A DNA stretch of 37,845 nucleotides. Source: a bacterium. GTDB lineage: Bacteria; Pseudomonadota; Alphaproteobacteria; Rs-D84. This document shows, in pieces, positions 16,411-24,140 of the stretch (positions are counted from its first letter, which is position 1; each line of letters starts with the position of its first letter). The notes beneath the pieces are model-generated. The model was not told the origin of the DNA. It did no database searches and saw nothing but the letters and a program-made list of their open reading frames with translations. The stretch is taken from assembly GCA_014803525.1 (NCBI GenBank), contig JAAVBP010000026.1, positions 1 through 37,845 of the forward strand, written 5' to 3'. The position numbers and the translations under genes were made by a program.

Positions 16411-16956
16411 ATGGATTGTTGTTGCAGTGGTGTAGAATTAAATGGGCGGGGAGGAGATCGCAGGGTTGTGAAGCTTTTATTCAGGCGTGAGAATCTTGAT
16501 TACAGCATAAAGAACTATGCCTATATAGAGCATGACGCACTTCCGGAGGATTCGGAACATACTCGGCATCTTGTGGCGGATATATGCGAGGAGGGGAACC
16601 GGGACCGGGTGACGAGCATATTGAGACTGATCCACTCAGACGTGGTCGAGATGCTGTATCCCTATACGAAGCGAGAAGTTGTTGAGGAGGTTGTTGATGA
16701 TTCTCTGTGGGAGCCTGAGAGCTACATGGTGGAGCTTAATGTGCCGGTTGGATTTTCGCAGACTTCAGTTCACCTGCTGTCGCCTCTGATACATGAATAT
16801 ATGGTTTGCCGCTGTCTGTATGACTGGCTCACGATCGCTCATGACGAGCCGGCGGCGGCGAAGTGGCTTGAAAAGGGAGAGGCAGCGCGGAGCGAGATAA
16901 TGAGGATTAAGAATATGAGGAGGGGAGTTCTGACCAGACCGCTGCAGCCGTTTTAG
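16411..16956 (+). CDS. Small structural protein, paralogue 3 of 3
   Basis: 181 residues, the most divergent of the three. The equivalent segments are YMVELNVPVGFSQ, LSPLIHEYMVCRCLYDWLTI and the basic end IKNMRRGVLTRPLQPF. The N-terminus (VVKLLFRRENLDYSIKNYAY) differs and begins with several Cys (MDCCCSG). Some phages use such genes as neck or tail-tip subunits of successive rings; here this is only a suggestion from tandem position between the spike and the lysis genes. Confidence 0.55.
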   Translation: MDCCCSGVELNGRGGDRRVVKLLFRRENLDYSIKNYAYIEHDALPEDSEHTRHLVADICEEGNRDRVTSILRLIHSDVVEMLYPYTKREVVEEVVDDSLWEPESYMVELNVPVGFSQTSVHLLSPLIHEYMVCRCLYDWLTIAHDEPAAAKWLEKGEAARSEIMRIKNMRRGVLTRPLQPF

Positions 16957-16981
16957 TGAGGATAAAATATAAATTAAAAAT

Positions 16982-17458
16982 ATGGGAGAGATATTACGGA
17001 ATATAATTACAGTTGAGAAGGTGTATCTTTTTGTCGGGGTGTTTTTTGCGGTTAGCATTCTTGTGATCATCGCGATAATTCTTGATTTATGGGATGGTGT
17101 TCACACGGCCAAGAAGAGGAAAGAGCGGGTTCATTCGCATAAGCTGAGGGTTACGATAGGGAAGATGAGCGAGTATTGGCGTTTTATCCTGATCGGTTTT
17201 CTTGTGGATTGTCTGGGTGTTTTCTTTTCCTTCTATATCCTGCCCTTTGTGGCGGTTCTTTTTGGAGCGGGCTTGATAGCTGTAGAAGCAAAGAGCATGT
17301 TTGAGCATGCGAACCGCAGGAAGAGCCATACTGCAGAATTGCCGGATATAGTGAGCAAGATTATCGCAGCCGTTAACAGTCAGGATGCACAGGAGATAAT
17401 AGAGAGACTGAGGTGTATTGAAAAAAAGGGGATCGAGGAGGAGGGCGTTGCGGATTAA
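16982..17458 (+). CDS. Holin (phage holin family 4-like)
   Basis: 158 residues with hydrophobic segments at about 14-35 (YLFVGVFFAVSILVIIAIIL) and two in the region 65-100 (FILIGFLVDCLGVFFSFYIL, PFVAVLFGAGLIAVEAKSMF). Between the first and second is a basic loop (HTAKKRKERVHSHKLR). The soluble C-terminus is charged. The LDLWDGVHTAKK segment, the loop and FGAGLIAVEAKSMFEHA are characteristic of the Bacteroidetes holin family near PF05105. It forms the inner-membrane lesion that releases the endolysin encoded 17 nt downstream. Confidence 0.8.
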   Translation: MGEILRNIITVEKVYLFVGVFFAVSILVIIAIILDLWDGVHTAKKRKERVHSHKLRVTIGKMSEYWRFILIGFLVDCLGVFFSFYILPFVAVLFGAGLIAVEAKSMFEHANRRKSHTAELPDIVSKIIAAVNSQDAQEIIERLRCIEKKGIEEEGVAD

Positions 17459-17475
17459 TTAAAACATTTATTGAG

Positions 17476-18057
17476 ATGGCAAATATTGAGATGATGGTGC
17501 CTCATATCCTGAAATGGGAGGTGGGGCTGAGGGATGGAGAGGATAAGCTGGGTGCGCGTGAACTTTACGGGCGTGTTTCGGTGCGTGGGTTTCATAAGGT
17601 GGCGGGTGATCGCGGAGGGGCGACTATGTGTGGTGTTACAATCGGGACTTTTACTGATTGGCGCAGACGAAAGGGTGGAGGTAAGCCCACGGAGGAGGAT
17701 CTAAAAAAACTTGGCTTCGATGAGTGGCTTAGTATAATGAAGGAGCTTTTCTGGGATCCGTGCAAGGGTGATAGTATAGAGAATGCGAGTGTGGCGATGA
17801 TGCTTGTGGATTGGCGTTGGGTGAATGGGACACAGGCGGTGAGAGACGCGCAGTCGGTTCTTTCATGTGTGGCTGACGGGATTGTAGGTCCAAAGACTTT
17901 GGCGGCTCTGAATGAGCATCCGGCTTCGGGGGTGTTTGCGCGTCTGAAGGCGGCCAGGGAACGAAGTTATCGCAGGATTGTGGAGAGGCGGCCGGATCAG
18001 AAGAAATTTCTGAAGGGATGGTTGAACAGAACTGGCTCAATCAGCTTTAAGGGCTGA
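17476..18057 (+). CDS. Endolysin, GH108-type N-acetylmuramidase
   Basis: 193 residues. The N-terminal domain (1-110) has ILKWEVGL with the likely catalytic Glu at about 15, then DRGGATMCGVTIGTF, the signature of glycoside hydrolase 108 muramidases. The C-terminal part (about 105-193; SVAMMLVDWRWVNGTQAVRD, VADGIVGPKTLAAL) is the PG_binding_3-type peptidoglycan-binding domain of the same family. It cuts the glycan strand of the cell wall. There is no signal peptide, so release depends on the holin. The usual EGG is EVG here, a mild variation. The start ATG at 17476 follows the holin closely. Confidence 0.88.
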   Translation: MANIEMMVPHILKWEVGLRDGEDKLGARELYGRVSVRGFHKVAGDRGGATMCGVTIGTFTDWRRRKGGGKPTEEDLKKLGFDEWLSIMKELFWDPCKGDSIENASVAMMLVDWRWVNGTQAVRDAQSVLSCVADGIVGPKTLAALNEHPASGVFARLKAARERSYRRIVERRPDQKKFLKGWLNRTGSISFKG

Positions 18058-18058
18058 G

Positions 18059-18150
18059 TTTCGGGCACCGGAGGCACCCGACGCCGAGACAAACAGGGGC
18101 GGCTTGTGGATTCGGGCACCAGAGGCACCCGACGTGGGGACAAACAGGGA
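18059..18150 (+). repeat. Dispersed repeat (family 2), two copies
   Basis: Copies at 18059-18098 and 18111-18150: TTCGGGCACCGGAGGCACCC, then GACGCCGAGACAAACAGGG, and a slightly diverged second copy. The first begins one base after the endolysin stop. They are the same family as at 13404-13483, 22521-22559 and 23699-23740. Confidence 0.85.
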
Positions 18151-18186
18151 TATTGGGACGTAATTACGGGGGCTTTTATATGAAGA

Positions 18187-18230
18187 GAGGGCATCGGTTT
18201 ATTGCGGATTTTGCAATTACCGGTGCCCTC
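18187..18230 (+). other. Long stem-loop between endolysin and spanin genes
   Basis: GAGGGCATCGGT pairs with ACCGGTGCCCTC (twelve pairs, one G-U), and inside it ATTGC pairs with GCAAT around a GGATTTT loop. No T-run follows, so it is not a standard terminator on the plus strand. It lies 36 nt before the spanin start and could moderate transcription or protect the mRNA end. Confidence 0.6.
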
Positions 18231-18266
18231 GGGGATTGGGGGGATTGGGGATTACAAATATGGTGA

Positions 18267-18752
18267 ATGATTATGAGAATTGCAAGTATTTCAATAGTTT
18301 TTTTTCTTTTTTTCCTCTTTTCTTTTTTTTCTTGCCGCAGTTGCAGAGAGACGATGGGAGGATTGGAGGATGTTTCTGTTTCGGTTGATTCGCTGACTGC
18401 ATTCCGGGGACGCTCTGATTCGGTGGTATCGGTGATGTGGAGGGTGGATTCAGTGATTGTGAAGGATTCGGTGGAGGTGATTGTAAGAGGGGATTCGGTG
18501 TTGAGGAGCGAGTGGCATTGGAGGGAAAGGGTGAGGCTTGCGGGTGATTCTGTGAGGATGTCGGAGCGTGATACTTTGTGGAGAGACAGGGTGAGGAATG
18601 TTTACAGGACGAAGAGGGTTACGCTGGTAAGGTATAAGGAGAAGATCCGCTCCATTGGTTGGCTGGAGCGGATCTTATGGATTATCGGAGTCTGTTTGTC
18701 AGTCTCGGTGTCAGTGAGACTGACGCGGAATGGATTGATTCGTCGGGATTGA
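18267..18752 (+). CDS. Unimolecular spanin-like lysis protein
   Basis: 161 residues. Residues 5-22 are strongly hydrophobic and end in SFFSC at Cys23, a lipobox-like site; residues about 130-150 (LERILWIIGVCLSVSVSV) form a second membrane segment near the C-terminus. Between them is a periplasmic part rich in VDSV/GDSV repeats, often predicted as extended strands or coiled coil. Lipoprotein at one end and transmembrane helix at the other is the layout of T1-type u-spanins, which join outer and inner membranes. Holin, endolysin and spanin are consecutive, supporting the call. ATG at 18273 is an alternative start. The last 71 nt overlap the converging tail gene. Confidence 0.65.
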   Translation: MIMRIASISIVFFLFFLFSFFSCRSCRETMGGLEDVSVSVDSLTAFRGRSDSVVSVMWRVDSVIVKDSVEVIVRGDSVLRSEWHWRERVRLAGDSVRMSERDTLWRDRVRNVYRTKRVTLVRYKEKIRSIGWLERILWIIGVCLSVSVSVRLTRNGLIRRD

Positions 18753-21700
18753 GCCGGCAAATGAGCAGGAGGCGGAAGTATTTGTAGGGAGTTCCACGGA
18801 ATGCACGCAGGATGTGGCTTTTCGACGACAGGAGAGGATGCCATGACAGCAGATCGCGTGAGCCGTAGAGGAGAGTGTTTACGTGACCTTTTATGAATTC
18901 CCCCCGGGTGATTACGGTATCGATAGTCTTTAAGATTTCGGGATCTGAGAGTTTGAGGGGGCGTGTGAGGAGTATGGCGGGGATTGTTTGCTGTGTTTCT
19001 TCTTCGGATGTATCTTCTTCTGAGAAAGAGATGAGATTTCCGGATCTGTCGATGGCGAGTGCGTCGGGGTATGTGTTGATTGTCGATTCGATTTCGGATT
19101 GGATCATTCCCCAGAGTTGGGAGCGGAAGGAGTAGACGTAGGCGTAACGGGCCGAGGGATTATACATGATTATGCGCTGGTGGAGGTAGTCGTAGATGAT
19201 TCCACAGGATGAGAGGAACCGGGAGAAGGGGAGAAGCTGGAGAGAACTTGGAAACAAGTTCTTTTCATCCGGAGACAAACTTTCTGAGACAAGAGCTGCG
19301 GAATGGATCGCTTCCTGCAGGGATGGGAGGGAAGATAGGGAAAATGGATATTCCGAGGAGATGGTATCGGTGATGCATCTGGTTTCGGAGCCTGCCAGTA
19401 GCATTATTCCGCGTGCTGTTGGGAAAAGTACCACGGAATCAATCTGAGTTATAGCCGCCGGGTTGGTGCAGATGTCACGGGTGATGGGTTGACGGGCTGA
19501 GTATGTACCGGTGGAGCTTATCTCCATAGCCCATACGCCTTCATCGGTGAAGGCGTAAAGGGGGAATTGTCCGAACTGTCCTTGCGACAGGGGCCGGACA
19601 GCGGATGTGAGTGCTTGGATGGCGGATGCACCGACGGAAACTACGGAGGAGTTGCGGAAAATAAAGGGATTGTTTACTTCAGATATATATATCGAGGAGT
19701 GGGCGCTTATTTTATCGTCGGGTTCGGGTGAGGTGTCGTTCTTATATTCGGCCAGCGCAACCAGCGATTCCTTGAAAGAACCGGTGATGGCATAGGCGCC
19801 GTTGAGGAATGGGTGGGATTTGAGGCGGAGAGTGAAGAATTTCTTTATGTTGTAGAGTGGGTCTTCGATTATGAAGGTTACTTCCTTAGCACGGGAATCG
19901 GGATAAAAGAACCAGAAGCTGCAATCGTTGTATATATCGAAAGGAGCTGCAGGGAGGATGGCCTTGACGGTCTTTTCTCCTTGGGATGTGGAGAGGGATA
20001 CGATTATTTCCTGATAAATGTCATTGTGTGTTGACATGTTTTCAAAAGGGTTGGTAGAGAATAGCGACTGGGGAGTAGGGAGAATCAGGGATGCGTCGAA
20101 GATGTGGAGACGGTTGTTGTAGACATGTGCTTTTGCATTGGAGAAACCGGCGGTGGATACCAGCGGCTCTTCAAGGACGGATCGCGCCTGAAGGGATGAA
20201 AGTGCGTTATCGGGAATATCAACGGGAGTGAATTGAGAAGAGGGTATTATGTCATCAAGATCGATGGTAGATATAAGATAGAAGGTGGATATCTCGGCGG
20301 AGGTGAAGCGGCTTATGTAATCTTCCTGTGTGCGCTCACCCAGACGGACTGCGGCGGGTTGGTAGGATGTGGTGTCGAGAAACTGAGTCGCGCGCTCCCG
20401 GAGGAAATATGTGTCATAACATTCGTTGTAATACTCCGCTATGGTGCTTTTAAAATTTATCATGCCTATTCCGAAGGATGAGACTGTTTCAAACGGTAGA
20501 TATGAGAAAGGCATTTTCTTGCTGTCGAATTCCACTCCTTGATCGTATGGCCATGCGGACGGAGATACGAAGATGTCGATGCCGGTTATTATGTCTTTCC
20601 AGTCGGAAAGGGATGCCGCGTCATTGATGTGGAATTTCAACTGTGCGGTGAACGCGAAGGCGTGCAGTTTCGGAGCTTCATCCCTGAAGAGAACGACCGG
20701 GACGAAATCGGAGTTGGGGATCATGAGTCGCGGGGCTGAGGGAGAATAGCTTGAGCCATCATAGAATCTTACTGCGTAACGGACGAAGAAAGGATATATG
20801 AAACGGTTTTTGGCGGTTGCTTCTTCGTTTATGACCAGATTCATTGCCGCAGCTACGGCGTTGACTGCTTCGGGGGTGTAGGATATGATCTTGCTTTCTA
20901 TATCTATGCGGTTTTCAAGACCTTCTTCAATTGTGAGAGTAACGGTATCTGAAGATGAGTAGCCATAAACAGAGAATACACAGAGCCAAAGGGTGTCTAT
21001 ATCTTCATCGGGGATAACTGTCCGGGGCCCGTCGTAATAGGAAAATGCGAGTATGCGTGAAGATGCGGCGGGGTTATCATATGAATCTGCATTCAGGATA
21101 TTTTTAATATCACTTGTATATACATACAGGGCGATCTTTTTACCGAATCTGTTGAGGGTGAAACGGTATTCTTTCCCTTTCTTTAAGCCGAGCTGTGAGA
21201 GTTTGATCATATGCCAGCGGGTTGGGGCTGTCCATTCAATGTCAAAAGGACCGGACAGATCGGCGGTGCGGATAGATGACCATGAGTTTTCGTAGCTTTG
21301 GATTGATGATGGATTCGCGAGTGCGATTTCACCGTCTGTTGTGCGTGATGCAAGTTCGAGTTCGAGTGCGAAATCGATGTCGGGACGCGGAATTGAGGAA
21401 CCGAGAGATTTGTATTTCATTGTCTCCGGATTCCAAAGGAGGTAATGGATAGGATTCTCAGATAGTATCAGGAGTGTCATTCCCATTGTCTTGCAGTCGG
21501 AAACCGGATGAGGGAGCGTTATTGCGCGGTATTCTTCGTTTTGTAGTGTTTTGGCAGTGATGAGGGTGTTCAGGTGAGGTGAGGCAGTGTCGGGGAGAAG
21601 GGAGGCGGGGAGGAACCATATTTCTGTGGCTGTGTCGATGGGGTGGACGATGATGTAGTTTTTGACTGTCGGTGACGGGTTGTGGATGCATAGGATACGG

Positions 21701-21858
21701 AATCCGTCGGGGAGTGTGAAGAGAGTGCGTGGGCTTGGGATGGGGTGAAGGTGCCCGTCTTCGTTGAGGAGGTTGACAGAGAGTGTCAGATCGCCGTCGG
21801 GTGAGATGCGGTCGGCCGGGACGGCTGTGTGGCCGGTGAAGTTAATTTCTTGTATCAT
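18682..21858 (-). CDS. Large tail hub/nozzle protein
   Basis: 1058 residues, the largest complete gene. The beginning (INFTGHTAVPADRISPDGDL, LNEDGHLHPIPSPRTLFTLP) is familiar from large tail proteins of Bacteroidales podoviruses. The C-terminal third has beta-propeller-like blades: SVGASAIQALTSAVRPLSQG, FPLYAFTDEGVWAMEISSTG, YSARQPITRDICTNPAAITQ, FPTARGIMLLAGSETRCITD. This resembles the gp10/gp12 nozzle or stabilisation proteins of P22/T7-like tails. Role: tail tube below the adaptor, with a DNA-retaining gate (inference). Odd: it is coded opposite to the other structural genes and heads the block that includes early genes; it starts by ATGA overlap with the gene upstream. Confidence 0.62.
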   Translation of the reverse strand: MIQEINFTGHTAVPADRISPDGDLTLSVNLLNEDGHLHPIPSPRTLFTLPDGFRILCIHNPSPTVKNYIIVHPIDTATEIWFLPASLLPDTASPHLNTLITAKTLQNEEYRAITLPHPVSDCKTMGMTLLILSENPIHYLLWNPETMKYKSLGSSIPRPDIDFALELELASRTTDGEIALANPSSIQSYENSWSSIRTADLSGPFDIEWTAPTRWHMIKLSQLGLKKGKEYRFTLNRFGKKIALYVYTSDIKNILNADSYDNPAASSRILAFSYYDGPRTVIPDEDIDTLWLCVFSVYGYSSSDTVTLTIEEGLENRIDIESKIISYTPEAVNAVAAAMNLVINEEATAKNRFIYPFFVRYAVRFYDGSSYSPSAPRLMIPNSDFVPVVLFRDEAPKLHAFAFTAQLKFHINDAASLSDWKDIITGIDIFVSPSAWPYDQGVEFDSKKMPFSYLPFETVSSFGIGMINFKSTIAEYYNECYDTYFLRERATQFLDTTSYQPAAVRLGERTQEDYISRFTSAEISTFYLISTIDLDDIIPSSQFTPVDIPDNALSSLQARSVLEEPLVSTAGFSNAKAHVYNNRLHIFDASLILPTPQSLFSTNPFENMSTHNDIYQEIIVSLSTSQGEKTVKAILPAAPFDIYNDCSFWFFYPDSRAKEVTFIIEDPLYNIKKFFTLRLKSHPFLNGAYAITGSFKESLVALAEYKNDTSPEPDDKISAHSSIYISEVNNPFIFRNSSVVSVGASAIQALTSAVRPLSQGQFGQFPLYAFTDEGVWAMEISSTGTYSARQPITRDICTNPAAITQIDSVVLFPTARGIMLLAGSETRCITDTISSEYPFSLSSLPSLQEAIHSAALVSESLSPDEKNLFPSSLQLLPFSRFLSSCGIIYDYLHQRIIMYNPSARYAYVYSFRSQLWGMIQSEIESTINTYPDALAIDRSGNLISFSEEDTSEEETQQTIPAILLTRPLKLSDPEILKTIDTVITRGEFIKGHVNTLLYGSRDLLSWHPLLSSKSHILRAFRGTPYKYFRLLLICRLNPDESIHSASVSLTPRLTNRLR

Positions 21859-22241
21859 CTGATTATGTTTTTTGTGATTATGGGGATACGGATTTTACCT
21901 TGGATAGTGATCGGTTCTCCGCATATGAGAGAGATTCTGGGGGCGTCGGTGTGGCAGGCGTCGAGCAGCGCGCGTGCGAGATTGACGGATGACAGGCGAT
22001 AGTGTGAGCCTCGTCTGTTGGCCGGATAGCATCGGGCGTGGTGCCGGCCGAGCAGGGATTCTGCGCGGGCACGGAGCGAGAGGTAGTATTCGTCTTTGTC
22101 GGTGTCAGTGTCGATGGAGACGGTGTCTCCGGGAGCGAGGGTGAGTATACGGACGATACGTGCCGAAAGCGATATGCGCCCGTTGCGATGTATGATTATA
22201 TCTGGTCGGCGCGTGGATTTAAGGAGTGGTTTCATTGGCAT
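21855..22241 (-). CDS. Hypothetical protein with AbrB-like start
   Basis: About 128 residues from the ATG at 22241 (MPMKPLLKST); a longer frame from 22295 would overlap the previous gene, so it is disfavoured. Residues 12-45 (RPDIIIHRNGRISLSARIVR, LAPGDTVSIDTDTDKDEYYL) have the strand-turn-strand look of a swapped-hairpin domain (AbrB/SpoVT type), often DNA-binding. The rest is basic (RHHARCYPANRRGSHYRLSS). It overlaps the tail gene start by an ATGA. It could be a regulator or a tail chaperone; I cannot tell. Confidence 0.5.
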   Translation of the reverse strand: MPMKPLLKSTRRPDIIIHRNGRISLSARIVRILTLAPGDTVSIDTDTDKDEYYLSLRARAESLLGRHHARCYPANRRGSHYRLSSVNLARALLDACHTDAPRISLICGEPITIQGKIRIPIITKNIIR

Positions 22242-22287
22242 GTGCAAATATAGGGGTATCGGGGGAGAAGTGTTTTTTAAGTGTTGA

Positions 22288-22506
22288 TTAGTCAAGACCG
22301 TGTTTGTGTCGGAGTTCGCGGAGGCGGTCGGGTGTGGCTGAGATTACGGTGCGTGGGTCGATGCGGCAGCTGCGGAGCTGCGATGCTTTCTGTTTTTCGA
22401 TTTCTTTCATTCGGGCGAGTGCGGCCAGATCGTTGGCTCTGCGCTCGTGGGCTTCGTTGACGAAGCGGAGTGTCATGGGGACTGTTTCTGATAATGGTTT
22501 TTTCAT
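22288..22506 (-). CDS. Small hypothetical protein
   Basis: 72 residues from the ATG at 22506 (MKKPLSETVP). A longer frame reaching 22614 would translate a repeat element and run into the upstream gene, so the shorter start is chosen. The protein is basic and helical (VNEAHERRANDLAALARMKE, ending PDRLRELRHKHGLD). It lies between the DUF4373 gene and the AbrB-like gene on the same strand. No family recognised. Confidence 0.45.
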   Translation of the reverse strand: MKKPLSETVPMTLRFVNEAHERRANDLAALARMKEIEKQKASQLRSCRIDPRTVISATPDRLRELRHKHGLD

Positions 22507-22520
22507 TTTCGGTTTTGGTT

Positions 22521-22559
22521 TTACGGGAGCCGGAGACTCCCTACGCATTGACAGACAGA
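22521..22559 (+). repeat. Dispersed repeat (family 2)
   Basis: TTACGGGAGCCGGAGACTCC followed by CTACGCATTGACAGACAG. GGAGCCGGAGACTCC can fold as a small imperfect hairpin. It ends one base from the stop codon (22560) of the DUF4373 gene and fills the gap to the next gene. Confidence 0.7.
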
Positions 22560-23681
22560 TTAATTTGATGGATTTCGGGAAGCGAATGACTCGGGAGGAT
22601 TGGCTTTGCGCCATTCTTCAGACATGACTTTCCAGATGGGGATATCGGGCGGATACCCGTATTTGCGGTGTAGGCAGAAACCATCTTCCTTTTCGCGTTC
22701 GATGCGGGCTTCTTCCTGTTTGCGCCGGCGCAGTTCTTCCTCTTTGCGTGTTTGATCGCGTTGCTTTTTTTGAGAGTCGGAGGAGGGTCTGGCCGGATGT
22801 GTGGTGTCGGTGCGTTTGGCGGATGAGAGCCAGTAGGTGAAGCGTCGTTTGGCGTCGGCGAGGGTGCGGATGGTGGATTCCTCTCCGATTGAGATGATCC
22901 AGTGGCGGAATGTGTGGAGAAGATCGGGGATGTCGGCAGGCGGGATGGAATGGGATGCTGAGACGGACTTGCGCCATGTTACGTCGGAGGCGAGTGTGTC
23001 GAGAAAAAATTTAAAATCTTTTTTCTGTCCGCTCTCGCTTCCCCCGCCGGGGGATATAGGGGGTGTTTTATTTAATTTTATTTTATTTACTTTACTTTGT
23101 GGCGTAAATTCTTCGGAAACTTGGGTTTCTGCGGAGGAAACCGCTGTTTCTTCTTCGGAAATGTGATTTTCTGTTTCGCGGGTTGATTTTTTCTTTGATT
23201 GCGGAGATGGGGGCATGAAGGGTGATGAATTTGCGTGTGTCGTTTCTTCGGAGGAAACGGAGGTTTTTTCTTCGGAAACGTTTGTTTCTTCGGAAGAAAC
23301 TGAGGGGATGAGATATGGCAGTGCGGAGCGTTGGATACGTTTTTTGGTGATTTCAAAGTATCGCGCCTGTATTCCGCGTGAGGTGAGTATTGCGGATGAG
23401 TGGAAAAGTTTGGGGTCGAAGAAACCCCAGTTGACGAGGCTTTCTACGATTTCATTAAGTTTTTGGGCTGTGATTCCCGGGAGATCGCGGAGCAGACGGT
23501 ATTGCACCATTTCATTCCATTCGATGTAATAACCGTTGCGGTATATTGCGCATAGGAGTGAAATGACAGTTATCTGGCCTTGGATTCCATGTTTGCCCGC
23601 GATGCAGACGATCTTCTCGTCGGAGAAGAGGTCTGTATCGAGGGGGAAGTAGTCGAGGCCTGTTTTCTTGGGGCGTGCCAT
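22560..23681 (-). CDS. DUF4373 (Lin1244/Lin1753-like) replication-type protein
   Basis: 373 residues. The N-terminal domain (1-120; LDYFPLDTDLFSDEKIVCIA, HGIQGQITVISLLCAIYRNG, YYIEWNEMVQYRL) is a clear DUF4373, a winged-helix-like module found in phage replication-initiation proteins. Residues 125-195 are a low-complexity linker with degenerate SSEET units. The second part (about 215-290; FFLDTLASDVTWRKSVSASH, FRHWIISIGEESTIRTLADA) is the associated DUF7833-type domain, followed by a basic Arg/Lys/Glu helix and a short end (KYGYPPDIPIWKVMSEEWRK). It is the only replication-type gene recognised here; no helicase or loader was found. It probably binds the origin and recruits host replication proteins (inference). 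Confidence 0.8.
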   Translation of the reverse strand: MARPKKTGLDYFPLDTDLFSDEKIVCIAGKHGIQGQITVISLLCAIYRNGYYIEWNEMVQYRLLRDLPGITAQKLNEIVESLVNWGFFDPKLFHSSAILTSRGIQARYFEITKKRIQRSALPYLIPSVSSEETNVSEEKTSVSSEETTHANSSPFMPPSPQSKKKSTRETENHISEEETAVSSAETQVSEEFTPQSKVNKIKLNKTPPISPGGGSESGQKKDFKFFLDTLASDVTWRKSVSASHSIPPADIPDLLHTFRHWIISIGEESTIRTLADAKRRFTYWLSSAKRTDTTHPARPSSDSQKKQRDQTRKEEELRRRKQEEARIEREKEDGFCLHRKYGYPPDIPIWKVMSEEWRKANPPESFASRNPSN

Positions 23682-23696
23682 GGATTAATTTTTTTA

Positions 23697-23800
23697 AAGT
23701 TTTCGGGAGCCGGAGGCTCTTTGGCTTGGACAAACTGAGAGAGACTTTTTGAAGCAGGGCTTCAGGCGGCCGGATTCCGGCTGACTTTTCCGGCTTCGCT
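23697..23800 (+). repeat. Composite repeat: family 2 then family 1 (long form)
   Basis: At 23699-23740 a family-2 copy (TTTTCGGGAGCCGGAGGCTC, then GGACAAACTGAGAG) with a perfect GAGCC-GGA-GGCTC hairpin. At 23751-23800 a family-1 long copy (GAAGCAGGGCTTCAGGCGGC, hairpin GCCGGATTCCGGC, then CTTTTCCGGCTTCGCT). Its end touches the stop codon of the DUF4406 gene at 23799. Its frame would read SRASGGRIPADFSGFAN. Confidence 0.85.
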
Positions 23801-24140
23801 AACGGATTTTTTGGTGGTGTTTGCCGAATATCAGTTTGATGGGCTTTTCACCGAGACTAATGCGTCGTGTGTTTATACGCCTGGCTACATCGAATTCGAT
23901 TCCGCATCCGGTGGATAGTCCCCATCCGGGGGCAAAGTAGACGGCATCGCATGTTAGCATCTGACGAAGATCGGCACATATGTAGTCTTCGTATCGCGGT
24001 TCTTTTACCCCGGGGTCGATGTTGAATGGATTGACTACGGTGTGGCCTTTACGAGAGAGTGTGCTCTGGATCATGTCGGCTGTTTCGCGGGCTTTCTTTA
24101 TGGGATGACCGGAGATGGGCAGTGAGATGTATATTTTCAT
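23799..24140 (-). CDS. DUF4406, nucleoside deoxyribosyltransferase-like
   Basis: 113 residues from the ATG at 24140 (MKIYISLPISGHPI); the longer frame upstream covers the lipoprotein gene in another frame and is rejected. The Rossmann-like start MKIYISLPISG, the ICADLRQMLTCDAVYFAPGW strand-helix, and STGCGIEFDVARR with a likely catalytic Glu are typical of DUF4406, a branch of the 2-deoxyribosyltransferase-like fold. Family members act on, or bind, nucleosides or nucleotide-like ligands; the substrate is unknown. It begins by ATGA overlap with the upstream lipoprotein, so the two are probably translated together. Confidence 0.8.
   Translation of the reverse strand: MKIYISLPISGHPIKKARETADMIQSTLSRKGHTVVNPFNIDPGVKEPRYEDYICADLRQMLTCDAVYFAPGWGLSTGCGIEFDVARRINTRRISLGEKPIKLIFGKHHQKIR

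Noticed and set aside
22245-22252. TATATTTG (minus strand) just before the AbrB-like gene
   Set aside because: It matches TAnnTTTG but lies 4 nt from the start codon, lacks a -33 box and is within an operon; likely chance.
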